In this document: positions 43,593-51,932 of the stretch, in pieces
Numbering within the stretch: the stretch's first letter is position 1
Layout of the letters: every line of letters begins with the position of its first letter
NCBI GenBank assembly: GCA_964636945.1
Contig: CAZWVH010000005.1
Location: 1 to 64,000, forward strand
Direction: 5' to 3'
Source of the DNA: CAZADA01 sp964636945
GTDB taxonomy: Bacteria > Pseudomonadota > Alphaproteobacteria > Caulobacterales > Maricaulaceae
DNA length: 64,000 nucleotides
Notes under the pieces: generated by a model
The model's database searches: none
The model's input: the letters and a program-made list of their open reading frames with translations, nothing else
Told to the model about the DNA's origin: nothing
Program-made: the position numbers and the translations under genes

Positions 43593-44510
43593 ATGGATCG
43601 ACTCGAAGCCATGCGGGTATTTGCTGCCGTCGCTGAACATGGCGGCTTTTCTCAAGCTGCGCGACGCATGGGCGTGAGCCCTGCTCAGGTGTCAAAGGCC
43701 GTTGCAAAGCTTGAACGGTATTTGGGGGCCAGGTTGCTGGAGCGCACCACACGCTCGGTCAATCTCACTCCAGCCGGCGCGGCGTATCTCGATCGGGCGA
43801 AAACAGTTTTGGCTGAGTTTGACGCGCTTGAGGATGGCGTGCGTTCAGCCCACGCCGACCCTGCAGGAGTGGTGCGGGTGTCAGCGCCCATTGTCTTTGG
43901 CGTCCGCCGTTTGATGCCGCTGGTGCTGAAGTTTCTCGATCAGCATCCCCAGGTGGAGGTGCGCTTGGCGCTGAATGACCGGGTGGTGGATCTCGTGGAT
44001 GAGGGGTTTGATCTGGCCGTGCGCATCGGCAATCTGGCAGATTCCAGCTTGATGGCGCGCCGATTGTCCCCGTCAGTCATGGTCCTCGTGTGTAAGCCAG
44101 ATCACGCCGCTGTGCGCGAGGTGTCAGAGCCGCAAGATTTGACCCATTACGCCTGCGTCGTGGACACCAACATGCATCAACCGCAGCGTTGGGTGTTCAG
44201 TCGCGGTGAGCAAACGGAAGATGTGCGCATTACTGGCCGGCTGTGGGTGAACAGTGCGGACGCCTCGCGCCAAGCGGCCCTGGCGGGATATGGCGTGGCG
44301 TTGACGCCATTATTTGTGATCGAAGAGGATTTGGACGCAGGCCGCTTGGTCAGGTTGCTGCCCGACTGGGACCCTCAGCCGCGAGATATTTGGGCGGTGT
44401 TTCCCCAAAATCGCATGCTGGCCGCTCGAGTCCGCCTATTTATCGACCATTTGGCGTCATCATTCGGCGCGCAGTCGGTTCCGCTGTCCGAGCCGTTATT
44501 GACCGAATGA
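43593..44510 (+). CDS. LysR family transcriptional regulator
   Basis: A 305-residue LysR-type regulator. The N-terminal helix-turn-helix is MDRLEAMRVFAAVAEHGGFS, QAARRMGVSPAQVSKAVAKLE, RYLGARLLERTTRSVNLTPAG, typical of the large DsdC/CrgA-like subgroup in which members often control a nearby oxidoreductase or porin. The C-terminal effector-binding domain begins around residue 90 (VVRVSAPIVFGVRRLMPLV). It follows the FadL-type gene in the same direction, 131 bases away. Its last 15 bases overlap the converging hypothetical gene. The inducer and targets are not evident. Confidence 0.93.
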   Translation: MDRLEAMRVFAAVAEHGGFSQAARRMGVSPAQVSKAVAKLERYLGARLLERTTRSVNLTPAGAAYLDRAKTVLAEFDALEDGVRSAHADPAGVVRVSAPIVFGVRRLMPLVLKFLDQHPQVEVRLALNDRVVDLVDEGFDLAVRIGNLADSSLMARRLSPSVMVLVCKPDHAAVREVSEPQDLTHYACVVDTNMHQPQRWVFSRGEQTEDVRITGRLWVNSADASRQAALAGYGVALTPLFVIEEDLDAGRLVRLLPDWDPQPRDIWAVFPQNRMLAARVRLFIDHLASSFGAQSVPLSEPLLTE

Positions 44511-44879
44511 CTTTCGGGTGTAGCGTCCGCGCGGTTCTTCTCCGTCAAGGCTGCGCAGAATGCGGCCAATGGCTTCGTCGGTGCCCAGCGCAGCGCGGCG
44601 CGCCGAGGTGTGAATCTCCCGGACGATCGCCTCATAATCTTGGCCGCCTGGCGCGCGCACTTCGGCCAAATCGTCCCCGGTGAGAGCCTCAAGCTCGCGA
44701 CCTTCGCCGTCCGAGACGATCAACATTGGACCAGAGGCTCCAGCTTCCACGACCACGGAGTAGCCATCAGTGTCAAAGGCAAAGGCGTTTTGTCCCGGAC
44801 CTTCCGACCAGGTGATGCGCCCCTCTTTGCACAGCGTGTACATGCGGTCGATGAGTTGCTTTGTCAGATCATGAATCAT
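44496..44879 (-). CDS. hypothetical protein
   Basis: A 127-residue soluble protein without membrane segment or signal peptide that I do not recognise. It starts with a helix (IHDLTKQLIDRMYTLCKEGRITWSEG), has a central strand-rich part (FAFDTDGYSVVVEAGASGPMLIVSDGEGRELEAL) and ends in a helix with basic tail (EAIVREIHTSARRAALGTDEAIGRILRSL). ATG 44879 is chosen because GGAG lies seven bases upstream. Sequence texture and ribosome binding site support a real gene. It lies directly downstream of vsr on the same strand, with a gap of about 70 bases, and may travel with the methylase cluster. Confidence 0.65.
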   Translation of the reverse strand: MIHDLTKQLIDRMYTLCKEGRITWSEGPGQNAFAFDTDGYSVVVEAGASGPMLIVSDGEGRELEALTGDDLAEVRAPGGQDYEAIVREIHTSARRAALGTDEAIGRILRSLDGEEPRGRYTRKSFGQ

Positions 44880-44951
44880 GGCTGTGCTCCGCACTTGCGT
44901 TCATGGATTGGCGGGTGTTGTGCCCGAAAGTGGGAAGCTTGGCCAGCGCTC

Positions 44952-45401
44952 TCAATGGGGCGTGCGCAGTGACCGGCGTGTTTCATGTGCATGGGACTCG
45001 AGAAACGCAACGGCCTCGTCGATCCATTCGCTTGAGCGCAGGGCGCATTCCCAAATGATGCAGGAGCGCCAACCCCAGCGCTCAAGCCGCAGGCGGTGGT
45101 CGTGATCACGGTCGCGATTGCGGTCAATTTTGTTGATCCAATAGGCGCGATTGGCCTTGGGCACCCGGGCGCCGCGCGCGCAATCATGCCCGTGCCAAAA
45201 GCAGCCATGCACAAAAATCACTGCTCGGCGTGCGGGGAACACCAAATCTGGCGCGCCGGGCAAGGTCTTTACGTGCAATCGGTAACGATAGCCGAGCCTA
45301 TGCAGCGTCTTGCGCACAATCCGTTCAGGCTTGGTGTCTGTGCTTTTCACGGCCGCCATGACGGCGCTGCGCTCTGCAGGGGTAAAGATGTCTGTGGCCA
45401 T
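44952..45401 (-). CDS. vsr: very short patch repair endonuclease
   Basis: A 149-residue Vsr-type nicking endonuclease that acts at T:G mismatches left by deamination of 5-methylcytosine. Motifs are RSAVMAAVKSTDTKPERIVRKTLHRLGYRYRLH, then LPGAPDLVFPARRAVIFVHGCFWHGHDC, which contains the catalytic Asp and the zinc-binding His/Cys residues, and WINKIDRNRDRDHDHRLRLERWGW. The start at ATG 45401 is seven bases after the methyltransferase stop, so both are made from one transcript. Its presence is good evidence that the methyltransferase makes 5-methylcytosine in the host. Confidence 0.93.
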   Translation of the reverse strand: MATDIFTPAERSAVMAAVKSTDTKPERIVRKTLHRLGYRYRLHVKTLPGAPDLVFPARRAVIFVHGCFWHGHDCARGARVPKANRAYWINKIDRNRDRDHDHRLRLERWGWRSCIIWECALRSSEWIDEAVAFLESHAHETRRSLRTPH

Positions 45402-45408
45402 CGTTTGG

Positions 45409-46596
45409 TTAAGGTGTTGTTTCAACGGGCACATTGGCTTTTGTTGCCTTGGCCAATGGGACGAGCAAATGGGTGGTCAACCACTGCACCAGAGGAACAA
45501 CAACCCCGTCTCCGGTCAAATGCAAGGCCGCGGTCGTGGTGTTTGGCAATTGATAATCTTCTGGCAGTCCCATCAGCCGGGCGGTTTCGCGCGCGGTCAT
45601 CAGCCGGGTGCGAAGGTCCCGCTTCTCACAAACAGCAAGAATTTGTCGACTGGAGCCGCCCGCCGGCGTGCGCAAGCATCCCGCAATCCCATCGAAACGA
45701 ACCTCCGCGCGCACAATGCGCCGCCCATCCTCAATGCGTGTGCGTCGATACACTGTACCTACAGCACAAGGGTCGCGCGCCAACGCATCCTCGAGCCGCT
45801 GTCGGTGTAGCGGGCCCATTTGAGCAAGCAGATTTTGTGTGGCGTTTTCAGTGTGCCAAGCCGATTCGGGCAAGGCGGATTCAATAACGTCCACCAAATT
45901 CACATTTCGCAGCGGCAAGGGCGGCAAGCGCCACCAGACCCAAGAATCGCGCGCCATGTCTGACAGACGCCCAACAGCGACGGACAGGCCCTTCGGTGTT
46001 GGGTGGCTTGCAAAGTCTGGCGTATAACATGTGAGTTCACGCGGGATTGGGCCGCGAGCAGCGACCACAAACAGGCGAGGGCGCGACTGAGGGACAAAAT
46101 GGCAGGCGTCGAGTTCAAAAGCGCCACATCGATACCCCGCCAACGCCAATAGCTCGACCAGGGCGCCAAAATCAGAGCCGCCATGTGCGCTCAAAAGTCC
46201 GGGTACGTTCTCAACAACCAAAATGGCAGGCGGGCGGTTCCTTGCGTGCAAGGCCTCGATCTTGCGCCAGAACCCGAAAAACGCGGAAGATTTGGCTCCC
46301 GCCATGCCGGCGCGCGCCCCGGCAAGCGAAAGATCTTGGCAAGGGAAGCTGGCCCAGGCCAAATCGGCGGGCGCGCCTTTGGTCCGATCTAAAATTGCGT
46401 GGGTGGAAAGCGCGGCGACATCGCCTTCGATAATTTCCCTATCGCCAAAATTGGCGCGATAGGCGACGCATTTGGCGTGGTCATTGTCATTGGCCAGCAC
46501 GACGCGAAATGGGCCGCCAGCTTCCACACCCAGGCGCGCCATACCGCCGCCGGCGAAAAACTCGAGTGCGGACAGTGCGGTATTGTGGCCGTGCAT
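45409..46596 (-). CDS. dcm: DNA (cytosine-5) methyltransferase
   Basis: A 395-residue C5 cytosine methyltransferase. The order of motifs is standard: I ALEFFAGGGMARLGVEAGG, IV FPCQDLSLAG with the catalytic Cys, VI VENVPGLL, VIII QSRPRLFVVAARG, then the target recognition region and IX-X (TARETARLMGLPEDYQL, LTGDGVVVPLVQWL). ATG 46596 is chosen because the frame upstream of it lacks conserved sequence. No restriction endonuclease gene lies beside it; the partner is vsr. It may be an orphan methylase or the remnant of a type II system. Recognition sequence cannot be read from the protein by eye. Confidence 0.92.
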   Translation of the reverse strand: MHGHNTALSALEFFAGGGMARLGVEAGGPFRVVLANDNDHAKCVAYRANFGDREIIEGDVAALSTHAILDRTKGAPADLAWASFPCQDLSLAGARAGMAGAKSSAFFGFWRKIEALHARNRPPAILVVENVPGLLSAHGGSDFGALVELLALAGYRCGAFELDACHFVPQSRPRLFVVAARGPIPRELTCYTPDFASHPTPKGLSVAVGRLSDMARDSWVWWRLPPLPLRNVNLVDVIESALPESAWHTENATQNLLAQMGPLHRQRLEDALARDPCAVGTVYRRTRIEDGRRIVRAEVRFDGIAGCLRTPAGGSSRQILAVCEKRDLRTRLMTARETARLMGLPEDYQLPNTTTAALHLTGDGVVVPLVQWLTTHLLVPLAKATKANVPVETTP

Positions 46597-46603
46597 TGGG
46601 ATC

Positions 46604-46903
46604 TCACGCACCTTTCGCCGTGTGTGCCTCTCGATCTCGCACGCGGACAAGATCAAATGTCGAATCAAGAGAATGCTTGCGTTCGCTGATGGTGACAACC
46701 AAGCGCTCTTGCATGGCTAAAGCGGCGTTTCGCCCGCCTTGCAGCGATAGCCGCAGCTTTGGGTGTGGCCGCGATCCCGCTCGTTTGGTGAAAGAAAGCC
46801 CCGCCTGAGCGTTGATCACAACGTCCGGCGGAGCCGAGTTTGAGGATTGTGCGTCGCCCCAGCCCATGGCGAAGCCAAAGCCGAGCGCACCTGAGGAGCT
46901 CAT
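46604..46903 (-). CDS. possible small protein upstream of dcm
   Basis: A 99-residue open frame beginning at ATG 46903 and ending seven bases before the methyltransferase ATG. It has a Gly/Ser-rich start (SSSGALGFGFAMGWGDAQSS) and a basic middle (KRAGSRPHPKLRLSLQGGRN). I recognise no family and see no strong ribosome binding site. Position and direction fit an operon with dcm and vsr, but it could be a chance frame. The base run on the other strand is also partly open. Confidence 0.35.
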   Translation of the reverse strand: MSSSGALGFGFAMGWGDAQSSNSAPPDVVINAQAGLSFTKRAGSRPHPKLRLSLQGGRNAALAMQERLVVTISERKHSLDSTFDLVRVRDREAHTAKGA

Positions 46904-47109
46904 GTCGCACAACGGCCGCCGTCCAAAAGGATCATGGGCGGGCGCGTGTTCAATTGTGTGGGTCTTGTGTCTTGTATCGTGCGGCGGCAGCCCTCCGATC
47001 CCCGCGTTATGGCCGCACGCGTGTCTTCACATGTCTCAAGTGAGTTGAGCAAACGCATTGCCCGTCCAGGGGGGAGGCCGGGCAACACGCTGCTCAAGGT
47101 TGTTCAAGA

Positions 47110-47226
47110 TTATGCTGACAAATTTTGGAACGTGTCGAACAATGCCAGGCCAACTCCTGAAGTAACAACTGCATAAAGAGCAAAAGTAAAGATCGTTGTT
47201 GCGAAGCGTGATTTTTGGTTCATCAT
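47110..47226 (-). CDS. 38-residue single-helix membrane peptide
   Basis: A complete small gene. Minus-strand ATG at 47226 (followed at once by a second ATG) reads MMNQKSRFATTIFTFALYAV and continues VTSGVGLALFDTFQNLSA to TAA at 47110-47112. The ribosome binding site AAGGAG ends seven bases before the ATG and is the strongest in this region. The peptide is a short basic head, one hydrophobic segment (residues 8-28) and a polar tail, so it is probably an inner membrane microprotein. No family is recognised. It is divergent from the winged-helix/TPR gene at 47529 and upstream of the dcm cluster on the same strand. Confidence 0.6.
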   Translation of the reverse strand: MMNQKSRFATTIFTFALYAVVTSGVGLALFDTFQNLSA

Positions 47227-47528
47227 GACTTTCTCCTTAATCCTCTCAATGACACTTTGTTTGTTTGTGTCGTTTTTGGTGCGCCGTGGGTTTGTTGTTG
47301 TTCCCGAAGCGCATGATCAGATTGGCGCCATTGATCTGAATAGGCTTTGGCCAAAGTCTGAATGGTCATGAATTAGCTTGGGGGATTTCTGAACGCTCCG
47401 ACCCTCCTAGAGGGGAGTGATCAAATCGGCTGTGAAACGGTAGACAACGATCGAATTGCGTTGAACCGCGACCTGCGACACACTGGCCGATCGGCTCGCG
47501 TTCATCCGCAGCGCTATGAGTCCATCGA
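47227..47528. other. intergenic region, 302 bases
   Basis: No convincing gene is seen here on either strand. It separates the divergent 38-residue peptide gene and the winged-helix/TPR gene and should contain both promoters. The part at 47240-47300 is T- and G-rich on the plus strand (repeated TTTGTTTG/GTTTGTTGTTG). No clear hexamer pair or palindrome stands out. Confidence 0.5.
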
Positions 47529-49409
47529 ATGGCAAAGAGCAATGGGGTGGGAATGACGCCTGATCGTCCAATTCTGGAGTTTGGCGGCTACGCGCTAGAC
47601 CCGGCGCAGCGTTGCCTGAAAGATTCCGCCGGCTCACAAATCCTGGTGAAGCCGCGGGTGTTCGACACCTTGGCCTATTTGGCCGGTCGCGCGGGCGAAG
47701 TGGTGAGCAAGCACGAAATCATCGAGGCGGTTTGGCCAGGCGTTGTGGTTGAGGAAAACAACCTCAATCAAGCCATATCCGCTGCGCGCCGGGCGCTGGG
47801 CGATCAAGATTCCCCGCGGCGCTTCATCGTCACTGTTCCGGGGCGGGGCTATCAGTTTATCGCACCGGTCTCACGCGAGACGCCAGGGGCGGAAAAGAAG
47901 CCGTTGCTCGAAGCCCAAGCCACAAAAGCGCAAGGCAGCCCAGAGGCGACCGATTCGTCCAATTCACCGCCAGCCACGGCGGTGCTGCCCTTCGCCAATA
48001 TCAGCCTGGATCACGATCAGGATTATTTCGCCGACGGCATCACGGAGGAAATCCGCAATCGCCTCGCGCAGATCGAAGGCTTGCGCGTTGTCGGGCGCAC
48101 CTCGTCCTATGCCTTTAAAAACCGCAATGAGAGCGTCAGCGTCATCCGCGAAGCCTTGGGCGTCGGTCATGTCCTTGGCGGCAGCGTACGCAAGCATAAT
48201 GCGCGACTACGCATCGCGGCCGAATTGGTCAACGCCGAAGATGGATATGAAATTTGGTCTGAAGTCTTTGATCGCGAACTGGACGATATCTTCGCAGTCC
48301 AAGACGAGATCGCCATGGCTGTGGCTGAGGCGTTGAGCCTGAAGCTGGGACTGAAACAACACAAGACTGCGTATCGCGGCACCGACAGCTTCACCGCTTA
48401 TGACCATTATCTGCGCGGATTGGCGCTCTATGCTCAGGGCGGAACAGAGCGCTATCGCGCGGCCCTGGCCGAACACCAAAAGGCGATCGAGGCCGATCCC
48501 AATTTCGGCCTGGCTTGGGCTTCGATTGCTAATGTGGCGGTGTTGATGACGGTGTTTGAGCCCGAACACGCTGAAAAATACTGCGCCATGCAAGCTCACG
48601 CCGTGGAGCGCTCATTGGCTGTGGCGCCGGATCGCTGGGAGGTTCAGGCGCAGCATGCTTGGGCGCGGATTGCCCAACGGGACTGGCTGGGCGCGGAAAA
48701 AGCCTTAGGGCGCGCCGCCCGGCTGGGGCCCACCTCGCCGCCGCATTGGGCCGACGCCTATGGCACATTTTTGGTTCAAGTGGGGCGCGCCAAAGAGGCC
48801 GTGCCGGTGTTCGAGGCCGCGCGCGCCAGCGACCCGCTGTCACTCCATGTGGCCGGCTTGTCCGCCTGGTCGCACGATTTGGCCGGCAACGCCCAAGCTG
48901 CTCTGGCTGAAAACGCGCGCGCCGAGGGCCTGGTGGGCGATCGCACCATTTGGGCGTTTCAGCATTTGCTGCGGCTATTGGCCCAAGGCGATCGCGATCC
49001 GATCATCGCCCACTTTGAGAATTACCCCGACACCACCGACGATTCCGATGATTTCGTGCGCGCACTCTCGCAGGTCTGGGAAGATCGTGAGGCGGCGTTA
49101 GATCTCATCCGGCGCATTGGCGATGATCCCGGCCATGCGGGGCCCCACCGCTTAAGCCCCTACGCCTCATTGGCGGCCTACTACAAAGACGACGAGCTGG
49201 CGTTGCATTTCCTGCGCGAGGATTTCAGTGCGCGCGGCGCCTTCTTCACCATCTCTATTTGGCATCCGCTGCTGGCGGATGTGCGCAAGACCGACGGCTT
49301 CCGCGAGATCGCTCATGATCTGGGGCTGGTCAATTACTGGCGTCAAACCGGCAAATGGGGCGATTTCTGCAAACCAGACGCCAAGGGCGAGCCGGTGTTT
49401 GGCAAATAG
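47529..49409 (+). CDS. winged-helix, TolB-like and TPR regulator (CadC-like N-terminus)
   Basis: A 626-residue protein in three parts. Residues 15-115 are an OmpR/CadC-type DNA-binding winged helix (LEFGGYALDPAQRCLKD, VKPRVFDTLAYLAGRAGEVVSKHEIIEAVWPGVVVEENNLNQ). Residues 145-280 match the TolB-like domain often attached to such regulators and to adenylate cyclases (AVLPFANISLDHDQDYFADGITEEIRNRLAQIEGLRVVGRTSS). Residues 290-600 are helical TPR-like repeats. No membrane helix is seen, so unlike CadC it seems cytoplasmic. ATG 47553, with GGGGTGGGA close before it, is an alternative start. Its target may be a neighbour; nothing in the sequence proves it. Confidence 0.85.
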   Translation: MAKSNGVGMTPDRPILEFGGYALDPAQRCLKDSAGSQILVKPRVFDTLAYLAGRAGEVVSKHEIIEAVWPGVVVEENNLNQAISAARRALGDQDSPRRFIVTVPGRGYQFIAPVSRETPGAEKKPLLEAQATKAQGSPEATDSSNSPPATAVLPFANISLDHDQDYFADGITEEIRNRLAQIEGLRVVGRTSSYAFKNRNESVSVIREALGVGHVLGGSVRKHNARLRIAAELVNAEDGYEIWSEVFDRELDDIFAVQDEIAMAVAEALSLKLGLKQHKTAYRGTDSFTAYDHYLRGLALYAQGGTERYRAALAEHQKAIEADPNFGLAWASIANVAVLMTVFEPEHAEKYCAMQAHAVERSLAVAPDRWEVQAQHAWARIAQRDWLGAEKALGRAARLGPTSPPHWADAYGTFLVQVGRAKEAVPVFEAARASDPLSLHVAGLSAWSHDLAGNAQAALAENARAEGLVGDRTIWAFQHLLRLLAQGDRDPIIAHFENYPDTTDDSDDFVRALSQVWEDREAALDLIRRIGDDPGHAGPHRLSPYASLAAYYKDDELALHFLREDFSARGAFFTISIWHPLLADVRKTDGFREIAHDLGLVNYWRQTGKWGDFCKPDAKGEPVFGK

Positions 49410-49612
49410 GGACATTGGGGCGCGCTTCGTCCTTTGCGGTGTGAACTCACACAAGGCATGCGCCTGCGCCTTGGCCGCCGCTGGCGGAGAATTTGAGCAT
49501 GGGCCGGGTGTCGCCGTTCACGAAAGAATTGGTTCTTATAAACGCACTCGTCCCGCGTTTCGCGTATGCTCGGTAGGTCTGGGTTGAGCTATACGCGTTC
49601 GAGGAGGCTAGG

Positions 49613-50548
49613 GTGTTAGGCAATGCACTTAACTGCGTGGTCGAAATCGCGTTGGAGCCCAAGTCAAAAGCCGACCAAGCAAAGCTCAGAATGGCCTTGG
49701 CGTGCTTGGCGGATGAGGACCCATCCTTCAAGGCGACTACAGACGCGCGGTCGGGCCAGACCATCATTGCGGGCCTGGGCGAGTTGCACCTGGAAATCCT
49801 CGTGGATCGCCTCGAACGTGAGTTTGAAATCGACGCCAATATTGGTAAGCCGCAGATAGTCTACCGAGAAACGCTTGGCCAGGCCGCCGAAGTAGACTAC
49901 ACCCATAGGCGTAAGCAAGGCAGTGCAGTCGAGTTTGCGCGAGTCAAACTTTTGTTTGAACCAATTGAACCGGGCAGGGGCTTTGTCTTTGAAAGCAAGA
50001 TGAAAGACGGATCAGCGCCGCACGACTACATTCGCGGTGCGGAGCAGGGCGTCAAGAGCGTCGCTGAAGCGGGCATTATCCGCGGTTTCCCCGTGATCGA
50101 CTTTAAGGCCGCCTTGCTGGAGTGCGATCATCACGAAGCGGACTCCAGCGCATTGGCGGTTGAAATCGCTGCGCGCACCGCGTTTCGGCAGGCGGCCAAA
50201 TCAGCCAACATGCAGCTGCTTGAACCGATAATGAGCGTGGAGGTCGTGACACCAACGCCCCATGCTGAAGCCATCATTAAAGATTTGGAAAAGCGACGAG
50301 GCAGAATCTGGTCGACAATCACCGATGGGGAAGTGAGCAAACTGGTCGGTCAAGCGCCGATGCCTGGTTTGCTCGGCGTGACCCAAGCGTGGCGCAAAAA
50401 CTTGCCCGTTCGAGTGTCAACGCACTTTTCATTCAGCCATTATGCGCCAGCGCCGCCGCCGGAGCCATCGCCGGCGCCACCGGACGGCTCTGATCCCGAC
50501 GACACGTTTCCGCCGGCGATTGGCATGCGCCTGCGCCTGCGCGCCTAA
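49613..50548 (+). CDS. EF-G-like protein lacking the GTPase domain (domains III-V only)
   Basis: A 311-residue protein that matches only the second half of elongation factor G. EALEPKSKADQ-like start (ALEPKSKADQAKLRMALACLADEDPSF), SGQTIIAGLGELHLEILVDRLEREF and ANIGKPQIVYRETLG are domain III, the central part is domain IV, and LLEPIMSVEVVTPTPHAEAIIKDLEKRRG is domain V. The G domain and domain II are absent and nothing resembling them lies in the 203 bases upstream. The final 50 residues are new: a proline-rich stretch (PAPPPEPSPAPPDG) and a basic end. The frame is intact over 930 bases, which suggests expression, but a decaying fusA copy is also possible. The start is GTG 49613. Confidence 0.75.
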   Translation: MLGNALNCVVEIALEPKSKADQAKLRMALACLADEDPSFKATTDARSGQTIIAGLGELHLEILVDRLEREFEIDANIGKPQIVYRETLGQAAEVDYTHRRKQGSAVEFARVKLLFEPIEPGRGFVFESKMKDGSAPHDYIRGAEQGVKSVAEAGIIRGFPVIDFKAALLECDHHEADSSALAVEIAARTAFRQAAKSANMQLLEPIMSVEVVTPTPHAEAIIKDLEKRRGRIWSTITDGEVSKLVGQAPMPGLLGVTQAWRKNLPVRVSTHFSFSHYAPAPPPEPSPAPPDGSDPDDTFPPAIGMRLRLRA

Positions 50549-51771
50549 AGCGCCTCAAACAGCCCGGCCGCGCCTTGGCCGCCGCCCACACACATGGTGA
50601 CCACGCCGCGCTTGGCGCCGCGCCGCTTCATCTCCATCAGGATATGGCCGGTGCAGCGCGCGCCGGTCATGCCAAATGGGTGGCCAATGGAGATCGAACC
50701 GCCATTCACATTGTAGATTTCATTGTCGATGCCCAATGTGTCGCGGCAGTATAGGCACTGACTGGCGAAGGCTTCGTTCAGTTCCCACAAGTCTATATCG
50801 CTGACTTTCAGGTTGTGGCGTTCGAGCAGACGCGGCACGGCCTTGACCGGGCCAATGCCCATCTCGTCGGCCTGGACGGCGGCGGAGACGAAGCCCACAA
50901 ACCGGCCCAACGGTTCTAGCCCGCGCCGTTCAGCCTCTTTTTCCTCCATCACGACCATGGCGGCCGCGCCGTCAGCCAATTGCGAGGCGTTGCCGGCGGT
51001 GATGAATTGGCCTTCCTTGACCTTCTGGCCGTTGGCGAAGACCGGCTTGAGGCCTTGCAGCGCCTCTAACGTGGTTTCGGGGCGGTTGCACTCATCGCGC
51101 TCCACCGTATACGGAACATCTTCACTTTGCCCCGTGGCCTTGTCGAATTTGCGCCATGTGGTCTGCATGGGGACGATCTCGTCATTGAATTTGCCCGCTT
51201 GCTGCGCGGCGGCGGTGCGTTGTTGGGAGATCAGCGCATATTCGTCCTGCACCTCGCGCGAGACGCCATAGCGCTCGGCCACGATCTCGGCGGTCTCGAT
51301 CATGGTCATCCACAGCGCAGCGTGTTTGGCATAAAGGTCGGGCTCGACGAAATGGTGCATGTTCAACGCCGGCTGGCCGTCATCCTTCACGCCGCGCTCC
51401 ACCAGCGAAATGCTCTCCACGCCGCCGGCGGCCATGACGTCTGCGCCTCCCATGGCCACATGGTAGGCGGCGTTGGCCACCGCGTTGAGCCCTGAGGCGC
51501 AATAGCGGGTGAGCGTCACACCTGTGGTGGCGTCTTCCGGGCAGCCGGCCTTCACCGCGGCGTTGCGCGCCAGATTGTGGCCCGTGGCGCCTTCAGGATA
51601 GCCGCAGCCCAGGACGAAATCTTCGACATCCGCGGTATCGACCTTGGCGCGCTGCATGGCGTGTTTAAGCGCATGGGCGGTCATGGTGGCGCCGTGGGTG
51701 ATGTTGAAGCCCCCGCGCAGCGATTTGGCGAGCCCGGTGCGGGCGTAAGAGACGATGACGGCGTGGCGCAT
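50545..51771 (-). CDS. acetyl-CoA C-acyltransferase (thiolase)
   Basis: A 408-residue thiolase of the AcaT/FadA type. The nucleophilic Cys lies in TRYCASGLNAVANAAYHV (about residue 88), the catalytic His in GGSISIGHPFGMTGAR and the second Cys in MCVGGGQGAAGLF at the C-terminus. It condenses or cleaves acyl-CoA with acetyl-CoA, in fatty acid breakdown or in acetoacetyl-CoA formation. Its stop overlaps the stop of the EF-G-like gene by four bases. It stands alone, without a fadB partner, 160 bases downstream of the DM13 gene. Confidence 0.93.
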   Translation of the reverse strand: MRHAVIVSYARTGLAKSLRGGFNITHGATMTAHALKHAMQRAKVDTADVEDFVLGCGYPEGATGHNLARNAAVKAGCPEDATTGVTLTRYCASGLNAVANAAYHVAMGGADVMAAGGVESISLVERGVKDDGQPALNMHHFVEPDLYAKHAALWMTMIETAEIVAERYGVSREVQDEYALISQQRTAAAQQAGKFNDEIVPMQTTWRKFDKATGQSEDVPYTVERDECNRPETTLEALQGLKPVFANGQKVKEGQFITAGNASQLADGAAAMVVMEEKEAERRGLEPLGRFVGFVSAAVQADEMGIGPVKAVPRLLERHNLKVSDIDLWELNEAFASQCLYCRDTLGIDNEIYNVNGGSISIGHPFGMTGARCTGHILMEMKRRGAKRGVVTMCVGGGQGAAGLFEAL

Positions 51772-51865
51772 GACGGGCTCCCTGGAAGGCGGTATTGTGG
51801 GAGCGATTGTGCACAGTTCGGCTAGGCGCGAAAGGGCAAAGCGGGCTGAATCAGAAAATGGGCAA

Positions 51866-51897
51866 GCCCGCTGCGCAGGAGGGGCGGCGCAGCGGGC
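51866..51897 (-). terminator. terminator-like hairpin after the DM13 gene
   Basis: Perfect 11-bp inverted repeat GCCCGCTGCGC (51866-51876) and GCGCAGCGGGC (51887-51897) with a ten-base loop. On the minus strand it is followed by TTGCCCATTTTC, a poor T-rich tract. It lies 36 bases past the DM13 stop and upstream of the thiolase, so it probably ends the DM13 transcript. Confidence 0.6.
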
Positions 51898-51932
51898 AGG
51901 TCATTCGGCAAAGCGTGGGATCGTTAAACCAA

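Noticed and set aside
45096..45887. 263-residue plus-strand frame across vsr and dcm
   Set aside because: Overlaps two genes with catalytic motifs on the other strand; no start signal or family match.
46812..47097. Open frames on both strands between the dcm cluster and the 38-residue peptide gene
   Set aside because: Neither has a good ribosome binding site or a recognisable protein; they overlap each other. I see nothing supported in this stretch beyond the possible gene ending at 46604.
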